Source: Paraburkholderia sp. UYCP14C
GTDB lineage: Bacteria; Pseudomonadota; Gammaproteobacteria; Burkholderiales; Burkholderiaceae
Reading direction: 5' to 3'
Assembly (NCBI RefSeq): GCF_004197395.1
Contig: NZ_SELS01000014.1
Location: 1-64,000, forward strand
Length of the DNA stretch: 64,000 nt
Position 1 is the first letter of the stretch, and every line of letters begins with the position of its first letter. A program made the position numbers and the translations under genes. The notes below the pieces were generated by a model that had not been told where the DNA came from, did no database searches, and was given only the letters and a program-made list of their open reading frames with translations. Of this stretch, positions 9,108 through 17,868 are shown piece after piece.

Positions 9108-9791
9108 ATGAACCTCGACCCGCTCAGCGACGGCAAGATCATCGACAGCTGGCAGCGCAACGCGTCGCCGTGGACGAATGCGGTACGCGCGGGCGAAATC
9201 GACAGCCGGCGACTGGTCACCGATCAGGCCGTGCTCGACGCGGTCCTCGCGTGCAATCCGGCCACGGTCCTCGATCTGGGCTGTGGAGAAGGGTGGCTTG
9301 CGCTCGCGCTTCAGCGCCACGGCGTCCAGGTGACGGCGGTGGACGTGATCGCCGACCTGGTGCGTGCGGCGACCGACGCCGGCGTGATCGACGCGAGAAC
9401 GCTGTCGTATGAAGCAATCGCGGCAGGCCGGCTCGAGCTGCGCGCCGACGTCGTCGTCTGCAATTTTTCGCTGCTTGGCAAGGAGTCGGTCGACGGACTT
9501 CTGCGTGCGATGCCGACGCTGCTCACGCGCGGCGGATCGCTGGTCATACAGACACTGCATCCTGTGGTCGCATGCGGAGACTCGCCGTACGTCGACGGCT
9601 GGCGAGCGGGTTCGTGGGCCGGCTTCGGCGATGCATTCAGCGATGCGCCGCCGTGGTACTTTCGGACCTTGCAGACGTGGATCGAACTGATTGGGGCGAG
9701 CGGGCTGCTGCTTCGTGAGATGCGGGAGCCTTTGCATCCGCGAACCGGCAAACCGGCGTCGGTGATTTTTCGCGCGCGGGCGACGGGGTAG
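9108..9791 (+). CDS. Class I SAM-dependent methyltransferase
   Basis: A 227-residue protein with the Rossmann-fold motif VLDLGCGEGWLALAL at roughly residues 47-61 and the acidic strand VTAVDVIADL after it, the classical SAM site. A hydrophobic beta-4 strand (ADVVVCNFSLL) also fits. The substrate is not evident; small-molecule methyltransferases of the UbiG/BioC type look similar. It is divergent from the 88-residue gene and about 55 nt upstream of the bestrophin-like membrane protein gene, with which it could be cotranscribed. Confidence 0.85.
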   Translation: MNLDPLSDGKIIDSWQRNASPWTNAVRAGEIDSRRLVTDQAVLDAVLACNPATVLDLGCGEGWLALALQRHGVQVTAVDVIADLVRAATDAGVIDARTLSYEAIAAGRLELRADVVVCNFSLLGKESVDGLLRAMPTLLTRGGSLVIQTLHPVVACGDSPYVDGWRAGSWAGFGDAFSDAPPWYFRTLQTWIELIGASGLLLREMREPLHPRTGKPASVIFRARATG

Positions 9792-9846
9792 CGACGAGAC
9801 GCGGGCTACCGCGTCTCGCAGAGATGTCCGAAAACGGAGGCATTGC

Positions 9847-10611
9847 ATGCAAGCATTCGTCGATCATCCAGGCACCCTGTTCGTCGTACTGTTTGTTGGC
9901 TTTACCGCGGCGATCGCTTTTGGCGCGTTGGCGCTGCGACGCGTTTTCCCGCTCAAGCTCGAGGAGCGCGAAGATTTCACGCTCGTGGTGACGTCAACGT
10001 TGACGTTGCTCGCGCTGCTGATCGGCTTCAACCTGTCGATGGCGGTGAATCGCTACGACCAGCGCAAGAACCTCGAGGAAAATGAAGCCAACGCGATCGG
10101 GACCGAGTACGCCCGAGCCGATGTGGTCGCGCCGCCCATCAGCGCGAAGATAAAGGCCGAATTGACGCATTACACGCAATTGAGATTCACCCACTATAAA
10201 ACGCGGGACGCGCAGCAAATCGCTCGCGTCGAGCAGGACACGGCGAACTCCCAGGCCGAACTCTGGCGCCTGGCGACGCAGGTCGCGAAGGATCAGCCCA
10301 ACCCAATAGGCGCCGCCGTGATGACTGGCATGAACGACGTCCTCAACTCGCAGGACTATTCCGAGGCGGCGCTGTTGAACCGGATTCCGCTGGGCGCATG
10401 GGCGCTGATGATCCTGATCGGACTATTTGCGTGCGTCGTGCAGGGCTATGGGGCGAAAGGCAGCGTTCGAAAAGGCATACTGATCATCGTGCTGCCCGTG
10501 ACGGTTGCGCTGTCGCTGATGCTGATCGCGGACATCGACAGTCCGCGAGGCGGGATCATCCATGTGGAGCCGCAGAATCTCGCGCGGCTGCTGAGGTCGC
10601 TGGGCCAATGA
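9847..10611 (+). CDS. DUF4239 (bestrophin-like) membrane protein
   Basis: A 254-residue membrane protein with two N-terminal hydrophobic helices (residues about 8-30 and 45-65), a central soluble section of about 110 residues, and two C-terminal helices. The NEANAIGTEYARADV segment after the second helix is the family hallmark of DUF4239, sometimes called bestrophin-like. Function is unproven; a channel role is only inferred from the name. A strong GGAGG lies upstream of the ATG at 9847. It ends 6 nt before the convergent ParA gene stops. Confidence 0.75.
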   Translation: MQAFVDHPGTLFVVLFVGFTAAIAFGALALRRVFPLKLEEREDFTLVVTSTLTLLALLIGFNLSMAVNRYDQRKNLEENEANAIGTEYARADVVAPPISAKIKAELTHYTQLRFTHYKTRDAQQIARVEQDTANSQAELWRLATQVAKDQPNPIGAAVMTGMNDVLNSQDYSEAALLNRIPLGAWALMILIGLFACVVQGYGAKGSVRKGILIIVLPVTVALSLMLIADIDSPRGGIIHVEPQNLARLLRSLGQ

Positions 10612-10617
10612 CGTCGC

Positions 10618-11388
10618 TCAGGCTGACTCGCTCAACTCCCGATGCAAGGCCCGATACTCCTGCGAAAGCTTATGTCCCGGATCGAGGTGAATGACCGGCG
10701 TCGCCAGCTGATGCGACTCACGGATCTTCACCGACGATGACAGCCGCGAGCCCAGCACCGGCAAGCCTTCGCCGATCAGTTCGTCGACGAGCTTCTGCGG
10801 CAGGCTCGCGCGAGGCTGGAACTGGTTGATGACGATGCCTTCCACCTGCAGCGCTTCGTTGTGATCCTGCTGGATCTCCTTCACGTTTTCGAGCAGCGTG
10901 TAGAGCGCGCGACGCGAAAAGTCGTCGCAGTCGAACGGAATCAGACAACGCTCGACGGCGATCAGCGCCGAGCGCGTGTAGAAGTTCAGCGCGGGCGGCG
11001 TGTCGATGTACACCGCGTCGTACATGTCGAGTTCGTTCAGCGCGTCGCGCAGCTTGTAGATCTTGTAGCGCGATTCGAGCTTGCCGTGCAGCGTGTCGAG
11101 GTCGGCATGCGCGGGCATCACGTCGAGATTCTCGAAGCGCGTCGGATGGATGAACGAGGTGGCTTCCACGGGTTTGAAGCTGAAGCCGAGCGCGGTTTCG
11201 AAGAAGCCTGCGACGGTGGGGCTGACCTCGCCCGCCTGCGGGCCGAGCAGGTACTGGGTCGAATTCGCCTGGGCATCGAGGTCGATTACCAGCGTTCGCA
11301 GGCCTTCGCTCGCGCTGATGGCCGCCAGATTACAGACGATGGTCGATTTGCCTACACCACCTTTCTGATTGAATACAACGCGCCGCAT
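10618..11388 (-). CDS. Orphan ParA-family ATPase
   Basis: A 256-residue deviant-Walker ATPase: [18 protein letters not shown] near the N-terminus, [12 protein letters not shown], and a DTPP switch motif. The ATG at 11388 is chosen over one 42 nt upstream because AGGGGAG precedes it and the P-loop then begins near residue 5. Members position plasmids, chromosomes or large protein complexes on the nucleoid. There is no ParB or parS-like gene beside it and it lacks an N-terminal helix-turn-helix, so it is probably a stand-alone positioning or partition-like ATPase. The neighbours (membrane protein, MDR oxidoreductase) give no clue. Confidence 0.85.
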   Translation of the reverse strand: MRRVVFNQKGGVGKSTIVCNLAAISASEGLRTLVIDLDAQANSTQYLLGPQAGEVSPTVAGFFETALGFSFKPVEATSFIHPTRFENLDVMPAHADLDTLHGKLESRYKIYKLRDALNELDMYDAVYIDTPPALNFYTRSALIAVERCLIPFDCDDFSRRALYTLLENVKEIQQDHNEALQVEGIVINQFQPRASLPQKLVDELIGEGLPVLGSRLSSSVKIRESHQLATPVIHLDPGHKLSQEYRALHRELSESA

Positions 11389-11478
11389 GGTCTCCCCTTG
11401 AACGGAAGCGGTTACAAAAGGGACGAGCATACCTGAGTCGGGAGACCGCGCAGATTTCGACGGGTGGTTTCGGCCAGC

Positions 11479-12477
11479 TCAGCGTTGCGCGGCATCCACG
11501 TCGACCACCACCTTCACGCGTCCAGTTCCACTGCCGACGAGCTGATAGGCCTCGTCCGCGCTGCGTAAATCGAACCGCGTCGGATCGACCACGGGCGCGA
11601 GCGCGCCGCTTTCCGCGAGACGCGTCGCTTCGCGCATCGTCTCGCCAAGATGCGCGCGATGTCGTCCGGTCAGCAACGGATACAACGTGAAGATCCCTGA
11701 ATAGCTGGCTTCCCGAAATGACAGCGGCGCAAGCGCATGCGTGCCCCAGCCGAGCGCACTGACCACATGCCCGAAGTGCCGGACCGCGGCGAACGACGCA
11801 TCGAGCGACGCACCCCCTACCGTATCGACGACCAGGTCGAATCCCTCGCCATCGGTCAGGGTCGCCACGTACTGTTCGACCGTCTGCGCGCGGTAGTCGA
11901 TCGGGGTCGCGCCGAGCCGCCGAACCAGCTCGGCATGGTGTGCGCTGGCGGTTGCATACACGTCGGCGCCGAGCGCGCGCGCCAGTTGCACGGCAATGTG
12001 GCCGACCCCGCCGGCCCCGCCCTGGACCAGCACCCGGGTCCCGCCTTGCAGATGCGCGCGATCGACGATACCCGCATACGACGTGATGAACGCGAGCGGC
12101 AACGCGGCCGCCTCGCGCAGCGACAGATTGCGCGGCGCATGGGCGAGCAGATCGGCATCGACCGCCGCGTACTCGGCGAGCGATCCCTGGATGCCGCCGA
12201 CGCCGCCGGTCATGCCATAGACCCTATCGCCGACGGCGAACCCGCCGACGCCGTCGCCGAGCGCCTCCACCGTGCCCGCGAGATCGATGCCGAGGACGAG
12301 CGGCAGCGGATGCCGCGCATGCGCGGCCTGACCCGCGCGAATCTTGGTGTCGAGCGGATTGAGGCCGCTCGCGGCGATGCGCACCAGTACCTGGCCGGCG
12401 GCGGGTTCCGGGCGGGGTAGCGTCGTGTATTCGAGCGGGCCGTTATAGTGGCTCAGCACCACAGCGTGCATGGACAT
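11479..12477 (-). CDS. Zinc-independent MDR-family NADP-dependent oxidoreductase (quinone oxidoreductase-like)
   Basis: A 332-residue medium-chain dehydrogenase/reductase. It has the N-terminal GroES-like fold (ASGLNPLDTKIRAG) and the nucleotide-binding motif VQGGAGGVGHIAVQLARA at about residues 151-168. The zinc-ligand cysteines of alcohol dehydrogenases are absent, placing it with quinone oxidoreductases and enone reductases. It probably reduces quinones or alpha,beta-unsaturated carbonyls with NADPH in the cytoplasm. It follows the DUF302 gene on the same strand with a 73-nt gap, so the two may be one transcript. Confidence 0.87.
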   Translation of the reverse strand: MSMHAVVLSHYNGPLEYTTLPRPEPAAGQVLVRIAASGLNPLDTKIRAGQAAHARHPLPLVLGIDLAGTVEALGDGVGGFAVGDRVYGMTGGVGGIQGSLAEYAAVDADLLAHAPRNLSLREAAALPLAFITSYAGIVDRAHLQGGTRVLVQGGAGGVGHIAVQLARALGADVYATASAHHAELVRRLGATPIDYRAQTVEQYVATLTDGEGFDLVVDTVGGASLDASFAAVRHFGHVVSALGWGTHALAPLSFREASYSGIFTLYPLLTGRHRAHLGETMREATRLAESGALAPVVDPTRFDLRSADEAYQLVGSGTGRVKVVVDVDAAQR

Positions 12478-12550
12478 GGCGGTCTCCTCGTGCGGCTAAT
12501 GTCGTTTGAATCGGTTCGAGCGTGCCGCAAGGCCCGCATCGTTGAACGCG

Positions 12551-12961
12551 TCACTGCGCGGCGGCATCCACGAGGGCGGCCACACCGCTCACCGGCTTCA
12601 TCAGGTCGTCCGGCAGGCCATGCCGCTCGCGCAGATAGTCCGTCGAGTTGAACGATAGCCACGCGCGGCCGTCCGCATCCTCCCAGACGAGCACCTTCAG
12701 AGGAAGATCGAGCGCGGCGGTCGGCGCGAGTTGCATCAACGGTGTACCGGCTTTGGGATTGCCGAAGATCACGAGCCGGCTGAACGGCATCGTCAGTCCC
12801 GCACACGCGGCGTCACCGCTGAAATCGATGGACGCGAAAACCGTCAGCCCTCGCTCCCGAATCAACGACTGAAGACGCTCGGCCGTCGCGTCGCCCGCAT
12901 GGGCGCTTGCAACGGTGACGATGCCTTTGCTGGCGTTCTCTGCGATCGAAGCGGTGGCCAT
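12551..12961 (-). CDS. DUF302 domain protein
   Basis: A 136-residue protein made almost wholly of a DUF302 domain (LQSLIRERGLTVFASIDFSGDA, FGNPKAGTPLMQ, LPLKVLVWED). I start at 12961 because GGAGG lies 4 nt upstream of that ATG. The open frame extends 225 nt further but the extra part looks non-coding. DUF302 proteins are small, often fused or linked to oxidoreductases or copper genes; a lipid- or haem-type ligand has been suggested for relatives, unproven here. Its downstream neighbour is the MDR oxidoreductase. Confidence 0.85.
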   Translation of the reverse strand: MATASIAENASKGIVTVASAHAGDATAERLQSLIRERGLTVFASIDFSGDAACAGLTMPFSRLVIFGNPKAGTPLMQLAPTAALDLPLKVLVWEDADGRAWLSFNSTDYLRERHGLPDDLMKPVSGVAALVDAAAQ

Positions 12962-13154
12962 CCTGCCTCCGGTGCGGACGAGGTGTTCCGGCAAAGCGCC
13001 GACGGTAAAGCGGACCACTGCAGTGTAGGCGTTCGCTGCTGCGGCGTGGCCGATTGTGCCGACACGCGGTGAGGGAAGTTCTACCGAAAGGCGGATGGGA
13101 GCGGGCGGAGGCTGATGGAAGCCGAACGAGGCGTAAGGGCGCCCCGCCAAAGCA

Positions 13155-13183
13155 ACGGCGGCTTCCATCCGTGAAGCCGCCGT
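13155..13183 (-). terminator. Hairpin terminator after the orphan binding-protein gene
   Basis: An 11-bp perfect stem (ACGGCGGCTTC with GAAGCCGCCGT, seven-base loop) begins 35 nt beyond the stop at 13218. On the minus strand it is followed by a modest T-rich run (TTGCTTT). Position and stem strength favour an intrinsic terminator; the weak U-tract lowers confidence. Confidence 0.6.
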
Positions 13184-13217
13184 CAAAAAGGAGCGTTATC
13201 GACGCCCCGATACCAGA

Positions 13218-14387
13218 TTACTGGCTCAGATAAACGAACTGGCCATTCTTGATGGTGCCCATCACGCTTGCGCGCTGATCGAGGCCGACGTGATCCTTCG
13301 GGCTCGTGTTGACGACCCCGTTCGGCACCACCAGCTCATGCGCATGCTCGAGCTCGTCGCGCAACGCGACGCGAAACGCCGGCGTGCCCGGCTGCGCGGT
13401 CTTCAATGCACGCGCGACGGCGTCCTGCAGACGCGGGTACACGCCGGCCGCGTCGCCCGCGAACTGCGTGACGCTGCCGGGGCCGTACTTCGCCTCGTAC
13501 GCATCGACGAACGCGAGCGCCGCCTTCTTCGACGGGTGATCGGCCGGCAGCGTGCGAGCGACGACCACCGGCTGCGTCGGGAACAGCGTGCCTTCCACGT
13601 CCTTACCGCCGAGCTTGATGAACTCCGGCGTCGCGATGCCGTGCGTCTGATAGATCGCCCCCTTGTAGCCGCGCTCGATCAGCGTGCGCTGCGGCAGCAC
13701 CGTCGGCGTGCCCGCGCCGGCGATCAGGATCGCGTCGGGCTTCGCGGCCATCAGCTTCAGGATCTGACCGGTCACGCTCGCGTCGGTGCGGTTATAGCGC
13801 TCGGTCGCGACCAGCTGGATATGTCGCAGCGCCGCGAACTTGCTGAACTCGTTGAGCCAGCTTTCGCCGTAGCCGTCCGCGAAACCGATGAAGCCGACCG
13901 TCTTCACGTTGTGGTTCGACATGTAGCGCGTCATCACGTCGGCCATCGCGCTATCGGTCTGCGCCATCTTGTAGGCCCAGATCTTCTTGCCTTCCTGCGG
14001 TTCGACGACGCTTGCCGAGCCGATCAGCGTGATCATCGGCGTCTGGCTTTCGGCGATCGGATCGAGCGCGGCCATCGCGGCCGGCGTGATGTTCGGGCCG
14101 ACCACCACGTCGACGTGGTCCTCGTTGATCAGCTTGCGGATGTTGCGCACCGCGTTGCCGGGGTCGGACGCGTCGTCGAGGAAGATGTAGTCGGCCTTCT
14201 GGCCGGCGATGGTCTGCGGCCACATCAGCATCGCGTTCTTGCTGGTGATGCCGATCACGGCGGCCGGCCCCGTGTACGACAGATCGATGCCGACTTTCAG
14301 GTCGGCGTGCGCCGCGCCGGCGACGAGCAGCGCGGCGGCCGCGAGGCCGCGCAGGGTGTTGCGTACTTTATTGTTATGCAACTTCAT
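13218..14387 (-). CDS. Orphan ABC-type (branched-chain amino acid class) periplasmic binding protein
   Basis: A 389-residue LivJ/LivK-type type I periplasmic binding protein. It has an N-terminal signal peptide (hydrophobic LAAAALLVAGAAHA, cleavage near residue 28), then DLKVGIDLSYTGPAA and VVVGPNITPAAMAA, typical of the family. GGAG lies just upstream of the ATG. No permease or ATPase gene is adjacent, so it must share a transporter encoded elsewhere or act as a sensor. It lies 50 nt downstream of the CysB-type regulator on the same strand, suggesting cotranscription and perhaps a link with sulfur nutrition. That link is inference only; the ligand is unknown. Confidence 0.88.
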   Translation of the reverse strand: MKLHNNKVRNTLRGLAAAALLVAGAAHADLKVGIDLSYTGPAAVIGITSKNAMLMWPQTIAGQKADYIFLDDASDPGNAVRNIRKLINEDHVDVVVGPNITPAAMAALDPIAESQTPMITLIGSASVVEPQEGKKIWAYKMAQTDSAMADVMTRYMSNHNVKTVGFIGFADGYGESWLNEFSKFAALRHIQLVATERYNRTDASVTGQILKLMAAKPDAILIAGAGTPTVLPQRTLIERGYKGAIYQTHGIATPEFIKLGGKDVEGTLFPTQPVVVARTLPADHPSKKAALAFVDAYEAKYGPGSVTQFAGDAAGVYPRLQDAVARALKTAQPGTPAFRVALRDELEHAHELVVPNGVVNTSPKDHVGLDQRASVMGTIKNGQFVYLSQ

Positions 14388-14436
14388 CAGGAGGTCTCCG
14401 TAGCGAGAGGACGGTATGGAAGCGGTATAGAAGCGT

Positions 14437-15378
14437 TCAAAGCTCGTAGGTTTCGTGTTCGCCCTTCAGCGCCTGCTCGATCAGCTTGCGGTTCAGACTC
14501 GGCGACAGCAGCTCGACGAGCGTATACACATAGCTGCGCAGATACGCGCCCTGTTTCAGCGCGACGCGCGTGACGTTGCTGCCGAACAGATGGCCGACCG
14601 GCATCGAGCGCAAATGGCGGTCGCGCTCGGCGTTGAACGCGATGTCGGCCATGATGCCGACGCCCAGCCCCAGCTCGACGTAGGTCTTGATCACGTCGGC
14701 GTCGATCGCCTCGAGCACGATGTCCGGATGCAGCCCGCGCAGGCGGAACGCCTCGTTGATCTTGGTGCGGCCGGCGAACGCGTTGTCGTACGTAATCAGC
14801 GGGTATTGGGTGAGGTCGTCGAGCGACAGCTGCTTGCGCTCGAGCAGCGGATGGTCGAGCGGCATCACCGCGACGTGGTGCCACTGAAAGCAGGGCAGCG
14901 ACACCAGATCCTTGTAGTTCGAGATGGCCTCGGTCGCGATCGCGAGGTCGGCCTGGTCGTGCAGCACCATTTCGGCGACCTGGGTAGGGCTGCCTTGCAG
15001 AATCGAAAGGTGGACCTTCGGGAAGCGCTTCTTGAACTCGGCGATCGCGGCGGGCAGCGAGTAGCGCGCCTGGGTGTGGGTCGCGGCGATCGTCAGGTTG
15101 CCCTGGTCCTGCGCCGCGTAGTCCTTGCCGACCCGCTTCAGGCTTTCCACTTCCTGCAGGATTTTTTCGACCGATTGCAATATGATGCGGCCCGGCTCGG
15201 TCAGCGAGCGCACGCGCTTGCCGTGGCGGGTGAAGATTTCGACGCCGAGTTCATCCTCCAGCTCGATGATCGCCTTCGAGACGCCCGGCTGGCTTGTATA
15301 CAGCGCCTTGGCCGCTTCCGTGAGGTTGAAGTTCTGCCGCACAGCCTCGCGGACGAAGCGGAATTGGTGCAGGTTCAT
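14437..15378 (-). CDS. cysB: CysB-family LysR-type regulator of sulfur assimilation
   Basis: A 313-residue LysR-type regulator. The N-terminal winged helix begins MNLHQFRFVREAVRQNFNLTEAAKALYTSQPGVSKAI, with the recognition helix in the TSQPGVSKAI part, which is the wording of CysB/Cbl proteins. The C-terminal effector domain shows the CysB features (TIAATHTQARY, binding N-acetylserine in the family). It is divergent from cysI across a 242-bp AT-rich region and is the obvious activator of that operon. CysB and its paralogue Cbl are hard to separate by eye, but position beside cysI favours CysB. Confidence 0.88.
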   Translation of the reverse strand: MNLHQFRFVREAVRQNFNLTEAAKALYTSQPGVSKAIIELEDELGVEIFTRHGKRVRSLTEPGRIILQSVEKILQEVESLKRVGKDYAAQDQGNLTIAATHTQARYSLPAAIAEFKKRFPKVHLSILQGSPTQVAEMVLHDQADLAIATEAISNYKDLVSLPCFQWHHVAVMPLDHPLLERKQLSLDDLTQYPLITYDNAFAGRTKINEAFRLRGLHPDIVLEAIDADVIKTYVELGLGVGIMADIAFNAERDRHLRSMPVGHLFGSNVTRVALKQGAYLRSYVYTLVELLSPSLNRKLIEQALKGEHETYEL

Positions 15379-15620
15379 ATATAACCTCGCCGCATATAAA
15401 AAGAATTTTTTAGTCGTTTGAAATATAAGGCGAGTTTATTACGATCTGTCCATCTTTTTCAATATGGATATCTGTATTTGTTATAAGCAAATGAGCGATG
15501 GGTCTAAACGCTTGCTTGCGACAGCTGACAAACACGGGTATTCGAGCCGCGGCGGAACCGGAGCGCCGGCCGCCGGACTGCCGTGTGTCACGCAAGTTTC
15601 GAAAAAATTGGGGTCCCCGA
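15379..15620. promoter_or_regulatory. Divergent cysB/cysI control region
   Basis: This 242-bp spacer is far more AT-rich than its surroundings, especially 15379-15490. It contains repeated ATATAA-type blocks and an inverted pair CTCGCC (about 15386-15391) and GGCGAG (about 15429-15434). Long, AT-rich, loosely conserved sites are typical of CysB targets, so this probably holds the CysB-bound promoters of both genes. I cannot place the individual promoters with confidence. The open frame running into cysI from 15498 looks non-coding. Confidence 0.55.
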
Positions 15621-17300
15621 ATGTACCAATACGATCAGTACGACCAGACCATCGTCGATGAACGGGTCGCGCAGTACGCCGATCAGGTTCGCCGCCGCTT
15701 GTCGGGCGAATTGAGCGAAGAGGAGTTTCGTCCGCTGCGCCTGCAGAACGGCCTGTACTACCAGCGCCACGCGTACATGCACCGCATCGCGATTCCGTAC
15801 GGCAACCTGCGCAGCGACCAGATGCGCGTGCTCGCGCAGATCGCGCGTGAACACGACCGCGGCTACGGCCATTTCTCGACGCGCTCGAACATCCAGTACA
15901 ACTGGATCAAGCTCGAAGAAACGCCGGAAATCCTGCGCAAGCTTGCATCCGTGCAGATGCACGCCATCCAGACCTCGGGCAACTGCATTCGTAACATCAC
16001 CGCCGATCAATTCGCCGGCGTCGCACCCGACGAAGTGGTCGATCCGCGTCCGTGGGCCGAAATCCTGCGTCAATGGTCGACGTTCCACCCGGAATTCGCG
16101 TGGCTGCCGCGCAAGTTCAAGATCGCCGTGTCGGGTTCGAAGGAAGACCGCGCGGCCGTGCAGATCCACGACATGGGCGTGTATCTGAAGAAGAACGCGC
16201 AAGGCGAACTGGTGGTCGACATTCTGGCGGGCGGCGGTCTCGGCCGTACGCCGATCGTCGGCGCGATCATCCGCCGCGATCTGCCGTGGCAGCACCTGCT
16301 GACCTACAGCGAAGCCGTGCTGCGTGTGTACAACCGCTACGGCCGCCGCGACAACATGTACAAGGCGCGTATCAAGATCCTGGTGAAGGCGCTGTCGCCG
16401 GAGAAGTTCGCCGCGCAGGTCGAGGAAGAGTGGCAGCACCTGAAGGACGGTCCGTCGACGCTGACGCAGGCCGAAGTGGATCGCGTGTCGCAGTACTTCG
16501 CGCCGCCCGCTTACGACAAGCTGCCGGACACCGATACGTCGTTCGAAAAGCATCTGCTGGAAAACCGCGCGTTCGCGCGCTGGGTCGAGCGTAACGTGCG
16601 TCCGCACAAGGTCGCGGGCTACGCGTCGGTCACGCTGTCGCTGAAGCCGACCAGGGTCGCGCCGGGCGACGCGACGGACGCGCAAATGGAAGCGGTCGCC
16701 GACTGGGCCGACGAATACTCGTTCGGCCAGCTCCGCGTGTCGCACGAGCAGAATCTGATCCTCGCCGACGTCAAGAAGCGCGACCTGTTCGCGCTGTGGG
16801 AAAAGGCCAAGGCGCAAGGTTTCGCGACGCCGAACATCGGCCTGCTGACCGACATCATCGCGTGCCCGGGCGGCGACTTCTGCTCGCTCGCGAACGCGAA
16901 GTCGATTCCGATCGCGCTCGCGATCCAGGAACGCTTCAACGATCTCGACTACGTGTACGACCTCGGCGACGTGTCGCTGAACATCTCGGGCTGCATCAAC
17001 GCGTGCGGTCATCATCACGTCGGCAACATCGGCATTCTGGGCGTCGACAAGGACGGCTCCGAGTGGTACCAGGTGACGCTCGGCGGCGAGCAGGGCACCG
17101 GCGCGACCGGCGCTCACCTTGGCCGCGTGATCGGCCCGTCGTTCTCGGCCGAGGAAATGCCCGACGTGATGACGAAGGTGATCGATACGTTCGTGGAAAA
17201 CCGCCAGGAAGGCGAGCGTTTCATCGATACGTACGCCCGCATCGGCATCGCGCCGTTCAAGGAGCGCGTGTACGCCGCTCGTCAACCGGCTCACGCGTAA
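15621..17300 (+). CDS. cysI: Nitrite/sulfite reductase-family hemoprotein (assimilatory sulfite reductase)
   Basis: A 559-residue siroheme and [4Fe-4S] reductase. The cluster ligands are in CPGGDFC (C-x5-C) and GCINAC (C-x3-C), and the siroheme-binding arginine and asparagine region (THFSTRSNIQYNWI-like, here GYGHFSTRSNIQYNWI) is present. It reduces sulfite to sulfide with six electrons in the cytoplasm. The ATG at 15621 is preferred over an upstream in-frame start because the extra 41 residues do not resemble the family. It leads the DUF934-cysH-cysD-cysN-cobA series. The electron donor is not a classic CysJ flavoprotein here; none is encoded nearby. Confidence 0.92.
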   Translation: MYQYDQYDQTIVDERVAQYADQVRRRLSGELSEEEFRPLRLQNGLYYQRHAYMHRIAIPYGNLRSDQMRVLAQIAREHDRGYGHFSTRSNIQYNWIKLEETPEILRKLASVQMHAIQTSGNCIRNITADQFAGVAPDEVVDPRPWAEILRQWSTFHPEFAWLPRKFKIAVSGSKEDRAAVQIHDMGVYLKKNAQGELVVDILAGGGLGRTPIVGAIIRRDLPWQHLLTYSEAVLRVYNRYGRRDNMYKARIKILVKALSPEKFAAQVEEEWQHLKDGPSTLTQAEVDRVSQYFAPPAYDKLPDTDTSFEKHLLENRAFARWVERNVRPHKVAGYASVTLSLKPTRVAPGDATDAQMEAVADWADEYSFGQLRVSHEQNLILADVKKRDLFALWEKAKAQGFATPNIGLLTDIIACPGGDFCSLANAKSIPIALAIQERFNDLDYVYDLGDVSLNISGCINACGHHHVGNIGILGVDKDGSEWYQVTLGGEQGTGATGAHLGRVIGPSFSAEEMPDVMTKVIDTFVENRQEGERFIDTYARIGIAPFKERVYAARQPAHA

Positions 17301-17322
17301 CCGCGCAAAGGATACTGAACAG

Positions 17323-17868
17323 ATGGCTTCTATCATCAAGAACCGCGCGATCGTCAACGACGACTGGAGCGTCGTGCGTGCCGCGGAAGACGGCGCTTTG
17401 CCGTCGGTGAGCGAACTGCCGGCCGGCAAGGTCATCGTGCCGCTGGCGCTGTGGCAGGCCGAGCGCGAGGCGCTCGCCGCCGCGCGCAGCGCGGCCGACC
17501 TCGGCGTGTGGCTCGCGCCGGATAGCGAACCGGCGGATATCGCCGGCGACTTCGACGAGCTCGCTGTAATCGCCGTGGACTTCCCGGTGTTCCGCGACGG
17601 CCGCGGCTACAGCATCGGCCGTCTGCTGCGCGAGCGCTATGGCTACAAGGGCGAACTGCGCGCGATCGGCGACGTGCTGCGCGACCAGGTCAGGTTGATG
17701 TTCCGCTGCGGCTTCGACGCGTTTGCGGTGCGCGCGGACAAGGACATCAGCGACGCGCTGAAGGCGTTCGACGATTTCACCGTGCAGTACCAGGGCGCCG
17801 TCGACGACCCGTCGCCGCTGTTCCGCCGCCGTGCCGCGCAAGCCGGCGCCGACAAGGTTTCGGCATGA
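17323..17868 (+). CDS. DUF934 protein linked to sulfite reductase
   Basis: A 181-residue protein of the DUF934 family: acidic and soluble, with the conserved core VDFPVFRDGRGYSIGRLLRERYGYKGELRAIGDVLRDQ at roughly residues 85-125. The family is found almost always between sulfite reductase and APS reductase genes in beta-proteobacteria. It may be a stability or electron-transfer partner of CysI, but no biochemical role can be read from sequence. It starts 22 nt after cysI and overlaps cysH by 4 nt, so production is coupled to both. Confidence 0.85.
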   Translation: MASIIKNRAIVNDDWSVVRAAEDGALPSVSELPAGKVIVPLALWQAEREALAAARSAADLGVWLAPDSEPADIAGDFDELAVIAVDFPVFRDGRGYSIGRLLRERYGYKGELRAIGDVLRDQVRLMFRCGFDAFAVRADKDISDALKAFDDFTVQYQGAVDDPSPLFRRRAAQAGADKVSA

